From contig OW285196.1 in NCBI GenBank assembly GCA_935421135.1, forward strand, positions 16,055,001 to 16,119,000: a stretch of 64,000 nucleotides of DNA. The letters run 5' to 3'. Source of the DNA: Bugulina stolonifera. Taxonomy: Eukaryota; Bryozoa; Gymnolaemata; Cheilostomatida; Bugulidae. Within the stretch, counting starts at the first letter, position 1, and every line of letters begins with the position of its first letter. This document shows positions 63,601-64,000 of the stretch, in pieces. A program made the position numbers and the translations under genes. Under the pieces are notes generated by a model. The model made no database searches, was not told the origin of the DNA, and was given only the letters and a program-made list of their open reading frames with translations.

Positions 63601-64000
63601 CACATCGAATCTGTCACCTACAACATTTCCCTCACCTTTTGTAACATTCATCTCAAAGGGTGTCTCTATCACACTGACTACCACACCAACCACTACAACA
63701 ACTACCACACCAACCACTACAACAACTACCACACCAGCTACTACAACAACTACCACACCAGCCACTACAACAACTACCACACCAGCCACTACAACAACTA
63801 CCACACCAGCTACTACAGCAACTACCACACCAGTTACTACAACAACTACCACACCAGCTACTACAACAACTACCACAACAGCCACTACAACAATCTACAG
63901 ATCAACTACTACAACAACTACCACACCAGCCTCTACAACAGCTACCACACCAGTTACTACAACAACTACCACACCAGCCACTACAACAACTACCACACCA
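30431..64000 (+). CDS. Type II transmembrane SEA-mucin gene, partial, with alternative ectodomain exons
   Basis: The shared 5' exons are 30431-30460, 32913-33040, 33636-33757, 34274-34390, 44320-44490, 45537-46124, 46690-46761, 47039-47269, 47473-47541, 48826-48935 and 49076-49149. Three alternative routes follow: exon A (50297-51167, stop), exon B (51815-52928, stop), or C, continuing 54509-54660, 55832-56128, 56586-57707, 59325-59487, 59755-59815, 62168-62648 and 63429 to beyond the window. All junctions are phase-consistent. The product has a cytoplasmic N-terminal part of about 447 residues with no recognised domain and no signal peptide. A single membrane helix near residues 448-471 follows Arg/Lys-rich sequence, giving type II topology. 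A SEA domain then leads to Thr/Ser-rich ectodomains. Isoforms A and B would be 860 and 941 residues. The likely role is a surface or secreted-layer mucin. Confidence 0.8.
30975..31145. repeat. TAGTATTATAGTGTA repeats (intron 1)
   Basis: Irregular copies of GTAGTATTATAGTGTACAT lie in the first intron of the SEA-mucin gene. Confidence 0.85.
33362..33575. repeat. 34-bp tandem repeat, about 6 copies
   Basis: Units contain GTAGTAATATACACAATGTA and TGTACATTGTATGT. They are intronic in the SEA-mucin gene. Confidence 0.9.
33890..34238. repeat. 14-bp minisatellite, about 24 copies
   Basis: The central unit GTTACTGTATGCGT keeps its CpG in about 15 copies. Units at both edges read ATTACTGTATGTGT instead. 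The array is intronic, ending just before the exon at 34274. Confidence 0.9.
34447..35534. repeat. Left terminal inverted repeat of the 8.68 kb element
   Basis: Three parts are visible. The outer part has three CCAAT motifs (CAACCAATCACAAG, CAACCAATCACAGAAG and an inverted one in CTGATTGGTCG). The middle (about 34,640-35,130) is extremely GC-rich, built on CCGCCACCGCC-like triplets, and ends with a non-repetitive CpG-rich stretch. The inner part is AT-rich, with diverged repeats of about 115 bases holding several AATAAA-type signals. All frames are open through the GC-rich part, so I make no coding call there. Confidence 0.9.
35817..36690. repeat. 31-bp satellite arranged as a giant palindrome
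   Basis: From 35817 to about 36303 the unit reads ATCCCGATGTGATTCCGAAG followed by CTTCCCGATGC. From about 36309 to 36690 the same unit runs in the opposite direction (CACATCGGGATGCATCGGGA). The turning point is near 36,306. Outer units in both halves carry GCCTCC/GGAGGC instead of GCTTCC/GGAAGC, so variants are mirror-symmetric. Arm lengths are about 490 and 380 bases. Confidence 0.93.
36700..36746 (+). promoter_or_regulatory. Promoter-like sequence right of the palindromic array
   Basis: An inverted CCAAT motif (ATTGG) lies at 36700-36704 and TATAAAG at 36740-36746. They sit where the 31-bp array stops, about 105 bases before the first ATG at 36850. Confidence 0.5.
36850..37114 (+). other. 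Putative transcript start region with three short overlapping open frames
   Basis: Downstream of the TATA box there are three short frames: 36850-36921 (starting MDGIIEEEEGENN), 36854-36982 (starting MELLKKKKGKIIGVGSLARK, 42 residues, ending in a Ser/Thr-rich tail), and a 24-residue frame starting MDEYYSKIEK near 36,975. A strong donor GAATGCAG|GTAAGA follows at 37114/37115. No acceptor could be assigned. The region overlaps the 3' end of the minus-strand basic-protein gene. Which frame, if any, is translated is unclear. Confidence 0.35.
37072..39085 (-). CDS. Small basic protein gene of the 8.68 kb element, 3 exons, 50 residues
   Basis: The exons are 39085-39083 (the ATG alone, followed by GTGAGT), 37633-37496 (46 codons, after TATACTTACAG, before GTTAGT) and 37083-37072 (ISA and stop, after a long pyrimidine tract ending TTTTTAG). 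All junctions are phase 0. The protein is strongly basic: ASTSKYQRKKYIRKIKTSKK, then an acidic-basic end with RRRISRKRIPSPEM. It could bind nucleic acid or carry a nuclear localisation signal; no family was recognised. A polyadenylation signal (AATAAA on the minus strand) follows near 37,035. The gene is transcribed away from the 39.2-40.4 kb array, divergent from the ankyrin gene. Additional small exons in the long first intron cannot be excluded. Confidence 0.5.
38132..38345. repeat. 80-bp tandem repeat, nearly 3 copies
   Basis: TTATTAGAATTAATCAGTTA recurs at 80-base spacing (38141, 38221, 38301). It lies in the first intron of the basic-protein gene. Confidence 0.85.
38425..39070. repeat. 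Direct duplication of about 324 bp
   Basis: GCTAGGATGTAC starts copies at 38425 and 38749. They remain similar throughout, for example CAGTACAAGTGGTAATAAAC in both. Divergence is several percent by eye. The duplication is inside the intron of the basic-protein gene. Confidence 0.88.
39185..39225 (-). promoter_or_regulatory. Promoter-like sequence for the basic-protein gene
   Basis: On the minus strand a CTGATTGGAC box (inverted CCAAT) is followed by CCATAAAAGC, a TATA-like element at about 39,191-39,200. This is about 105 bases before the start codon. The spacing mirrors the promoter of the ankyrin gene on the other side of the array. Confidence 0.5.
39254..40395. repeat. 30-bp satellite array between two divergent genes
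   Basis: The main unit reads CCCGATGTGATTCGATGTGT followed by TTTCGACCTC. Some units are shortened or have an added GTCCCGATGTG. The left end has a TAACCCGATG version. The core CCCGATGTGATT is also present in the 31-bp array at 35.8-36.7 kb. Promoter-like sequence flanks both ends of this array. Confidence 0.93.
40418..40458 (+). promoter_or_regulatory. Promoter of the ankyrin gene: CCAAT and TATA boxes
   Basis: CCAAT at 40418-40422 (in TTAGCCAATCAGC) and TATAAAG at 40452-40458 are followed by the start codon at 40544. The order and spacing are typical for a polymerase II core promoter. Confidence 0.65.
40544..41987 (+). CDS. IkappaB-like ankyrin repeat protein carried by the 8.68 kb element, 5 exons, 334 residues
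   Basis: The exons are 40544-40821, 40962-41164, 41276-41535, 41631-41789 and 41883-41987 (stop TAA). They total 1,005 nt and all junctions are in phase. The N-terminal 92 residues have no recognised fold but start MESGYGSSEY, resembling the DSGxxS phosphodegron of IkappaB proteins. Ankyrin repeats follow from about residue 115: QTLLHLTVQ, GDTPLHIAARLGRAKVIHAL, YNHDGRSVVHLIVE after an insert, and GYAPSHIAIEN ... LRLGADSEVRNYKSETPQQLA. The TPLHxA cores and the insert before an N-x-x-G-x-x-x-x-HL repeat are like those of IkappaB and NF-kappaB p105. The tail is acidic (TTSDEDE). By family knowledge such proteins hold Rel/NF-kappaB factors in the cytoplasm. Whether this one does is inference. Confidence 0.8.
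42041..43129. repeat. Right terminal inverted repeat of the 8.68 kb element
   Basis: This is the inverted copy of 34447-35534. Its outer part (42432-43129) differs from the left arm mainly by the number of GC-rich triplets. The inner part has more indels. The ankyrin gene stops about 54 bases before this arm begins. Confidence 0.9.
43200..44300. repeat. Minisatellite of about 69 bp, about 16 copies
   Basis: Units contain GTAGTATATATAGAATACAT and CTGTATGTTGTATATTTACA. It fills the intron between the 8.68 kb element and the exon at 44320. Confidence 0.9.
44565..45536 (+). repeat. 43-bp repeat that multiplies a splice acceptor and donor pair, 22 periods
   Basis: Each unit has GTATGTAATATATC, then ATTGTATTACAG, then the 17 bases AACAGTTAGCATTATTG, then the next GTATGT. 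That is an acceptor, a 17-base mini-exon and a donor. The period is exactly 43 from 44565 to 45511. The last TATTACAG (to 45536) is the real acceptor of the exon at 45537. This leaves 22 further identical-looking acceptors upstream in the same intron. Confidence 0.9.
46150..46675. repeat. Minisatellite of CTACACATTTATCTATATAT units (intronic)
   Basis: Units of about 21-25 bases end variably in ATATT, GCATATT or ATACT. They lie in the intron directly after exon 45537-46124. Confidence 0.9.
47039..47269 (+). other. Transmembrane exon of the SEA-mucin gene
   Basis: After an acidic segment (EQMEMEDPPW) comes the basic cluster RERRRRRNKK, then a hydrophobic stretch (CVGVVVLMLVVLIAGLAGLL). Basic residues on the N-terminal side, with no upstream signal peptide, indicate a type II signal anchor with the C-terminal part outside the cell. 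Confidence 0.82.
47473..47541 (+). other. Stalk exon of the SEA-mucin gene
   Basis: A short Pro/Ser/Thr-rich phase 1-1 exon (starts PDTGSTVTPHSTKPSAPDK) joins the membrane helix to the SEA domain. Confidence 0.7.
48826..49149 (+). other. N-terminal half of the SEA domain (two exons)
   Basis: Exon 48826-48935 encodes LTFDGSMRVTNREYNSNLSN and continues to QFCGT. Exon 49076-49149 encodes MENVFATDPSNNDFLFGGC and VTGF. This matches the SEA pattern: F.G...VTN..Y...L....S.....L...FC...E.VF..........C.V..F. The donor is AG|GTAAGC, leaving two bases of an Arg codon. The strand that carries the G-S cleavage motif comes from one of three alternative exons. Confidence 0.82.
49860..50205. repeat. Diverged ACTGACTCATTAACTGA repeats
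   Basis: Many imperfect copies of CTGACTCATTAACTG and ACTCACTGAATGACTG lie in the intron before alternative exon A. Confidence 0.85.
50297..51167 (+). other. Alternative exon A: SEA C-terminal half plus VTSAASG-repeat mucin, terminal
   Basis: The acceptor TTTGTAG is followed by A-GAT-GGT-AGC, restoring R-D-G-S-V-I-I-K-F-T-L, the SEA strand with the G/S cleavage site. A Cys pair and NDTY follow, then about 11 copies of the 7-residue VTSAASG repeat (21-bp DNA repeat, about 50,548-50,775). A Ser/Pro/Thr-rich tail ends ETVIN and stop. The exon makes an 860-residue isoform. Confidence 0.75.
51815..52928 (+). other. Alternative exon B: SEA C-terminal half, mucin stalk and Cys-rich end, terminal
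   Basis: The acceptor TTTTGTAG is followed by A-AAT-GGT-AGC (R-N-G-S-I-V-I-D-F). After about 80 residues comes a Thr/Ser/Pro-rich stalk. A C-terminal Cys-rich domain of about 140 residues starts DDCFIHFLNENCNTAYYQCG and ends with CKECGDCSSAE and an acidic tail. About 12 cysteines suggest a disulfide-bonded module; the family was not recognised. The stop at 52928 makes a 941-residue isoform. Confidence 0.75.
52929..54508. other. Intron sequence between alternative exons B and C
   Basis: AT-rich, no exon supported. Sequence at about 53,510-53,600 and 53,890-53,920 looks vaguely like the ends of a decayed DNA transposon, but the ends do not pair convincingly. Confidence 0.5.
54944..55336. repeat. 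41-bp minisatellite, about 10 copies
   Basis: Units contain GAGTGACTACATGTACCACA and ATATGTGATGCTATAATC, nearly identical. One more copy resumes at 55775-55820 on the far side of the inserted MITE. Confidence 0.92.
55336..55774. mobile_element. 433-bp MITE with TAA target duplication, Harbinger-like
   Basis: The element runs 55339-55771, starts AGGTTGGTTTCCA and ends with its reverse complement. TAA flanks both sides (55336-55338 and 55772-55774). It is GC-richer than its surroundings. A perfect internal palindrome, CCGCCGGTAAGTTGAA and its complement, lies near 55,632-55,667. Three-base TWA duplications are typical of PIF/Harbinger elements. No coding capacity. Confidence 0.85.
56235..56545. 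repeat. 17-bp minisatellite, about 17 copies (intronic)
   Basis: The unit is CTATAGTAGTATTTGTA, with occasional CACTATAG or ATTAATAG variants. It lies between the two Thr-rich exons of route C. Confidence 0.9.
57708..59324. other. Intron with CTTACTATCTACACCC repeats
   Basis: From about 58,670 to 59,175 the sequence is built of imperfect 15-base units such as CCTTACTATCTACACC. The rest shows no exon. Confidence 0.65.
59325..59815 (+). other. Peritrophin-like (CBM14-type) Cys domain of route C, two exons
   Basis: Exons are 59325-59487 and 59755-59815. The sequence reads C-A-A-R-A-M-R-N-F-G-I-Y, then EEDCTKYYVCYDEIEG, Q-N-T-Q-C, F-K-V-E-G, and SC then C-D-Q-S-V-C-P-K-C. The pattern C...G.Y....C.KYY.C......Q...C....F is typical of chitin-binding peritrophin-A domains. 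Chitin binding is inference. A domain of this kind within a Thr-rich mucin resembles intestinal or cuticular mucin architecture. Confidence 0.7.
59816..62167. other. Intron with two minisatellites
   Basis: A repeat of about 25 bases (AAACCTCAAGTCTCCTATCT) lies at 60,000-60,220 and a 13-bp TGACTGTAACATG repeat at about 61,800-62,010. An open frame from 61675 after an AG acceptor (FDVRVKLWINANVAF) lacks a usable donor. No exon is called. Confidence 0.55.
62168..62648 (+). other. Thr-rich mucin exon of route C
   Basis: Phase 0 in and phase 1 out, joining exactly with the neighbours. It begins IQMTTEQDLKTKALPSSHSP and becomes TVTTTPT/TVTTAPTDT-like repeats before ending SDPRLSRVE. Confidence 0.7.
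63429..64000 (+). other. Thr-rich mucin exon of route C, cut by the window edge
   Basis: After the acceptor ACATGTAG the frame reads NATAQLQTTFVAEAVTTII, then a Ser/Pro/Thr region, then a TTTTTTPATTTTTTPA-type repeat (24 bp DNA period) that is still open at the end of the window. The gene therefore continues to the right. Confidence 0.72.

Overview
The window is from an AT-rich, intron-rich animal genome. Genes are split by GT-AG introns, and they encode metazoan surface-protein architectures: a signal-peptide/LRR/transmembrane receptor, a type II membrane mucin with a SEA domain, and a chitin-binding-like domain. The abundance of TACATGTA-type simple sequence and the compact introns suggest an early-branching animal such as a sponge. 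That phylum guess is weak and rests on impression, not on a diagnostic gene. More than a third of the window is tandem repeat.

Layout. 1-1.2 kb: the 3' end of a plus-strand gene. 1.6-6.4 kb: a complete ten-exon minus-strand gene for a 678-residue LRR receptor, convergent with the first gene. 6.4-20.7 kb: no convincing gene, but large satellites, including a 6.1 kb array of a 60-bp unit and 99 near-perfect copies of a 16-bp unit. 22.2-24.3 kb: a 2.09 kb inverted-repeat transposon with an 8-bp target duplication and a small two-exon gene. 25.6-25.9 kb: a dead GIY-YIG endonuclease relic of the Penelope type. 26.4-27.2 kb: the last three exons of an unrecognised plus-strand gene. 30.4 kb to the window end: one very large plus-strand gene for a type II membrane mucin.

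The mucin gene holds the two most unusual structures. First, one intron (34,391-44,319) contains an 8,683-bp element with about 1.1 kb terminal inverted repeats, AG...CT ends and a 6-bp CATGTA target duplication. These termini resemble Polinton/Maverick elements, but no polymerase, integrase or capsid gene is visible. It carries a complete five-exon IkappaB-like ankyrin gene, a three-exon gene for a 50-residue basic protein, and two repeat arrays with a shared core motif flanked by promoter-like sequence. Second, the 5' half of the SEA domain is followed by three alternative exons, all in the same splice phase. Each restarts at the SEA G-S-[IV] cleavage motif and leads to a different ectodomain: two are terminal exons with stops, and the third continues through Thr-rich mucin, a peritrophin-like Cys domain and more mucin past the window edge. 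One membrane stem could therefore display at least three different extracellular parts.

All exon models were read by hand from splice sites and checked for phase consistency (exon lengths sum correctly). None was tested against transcripts or databases.
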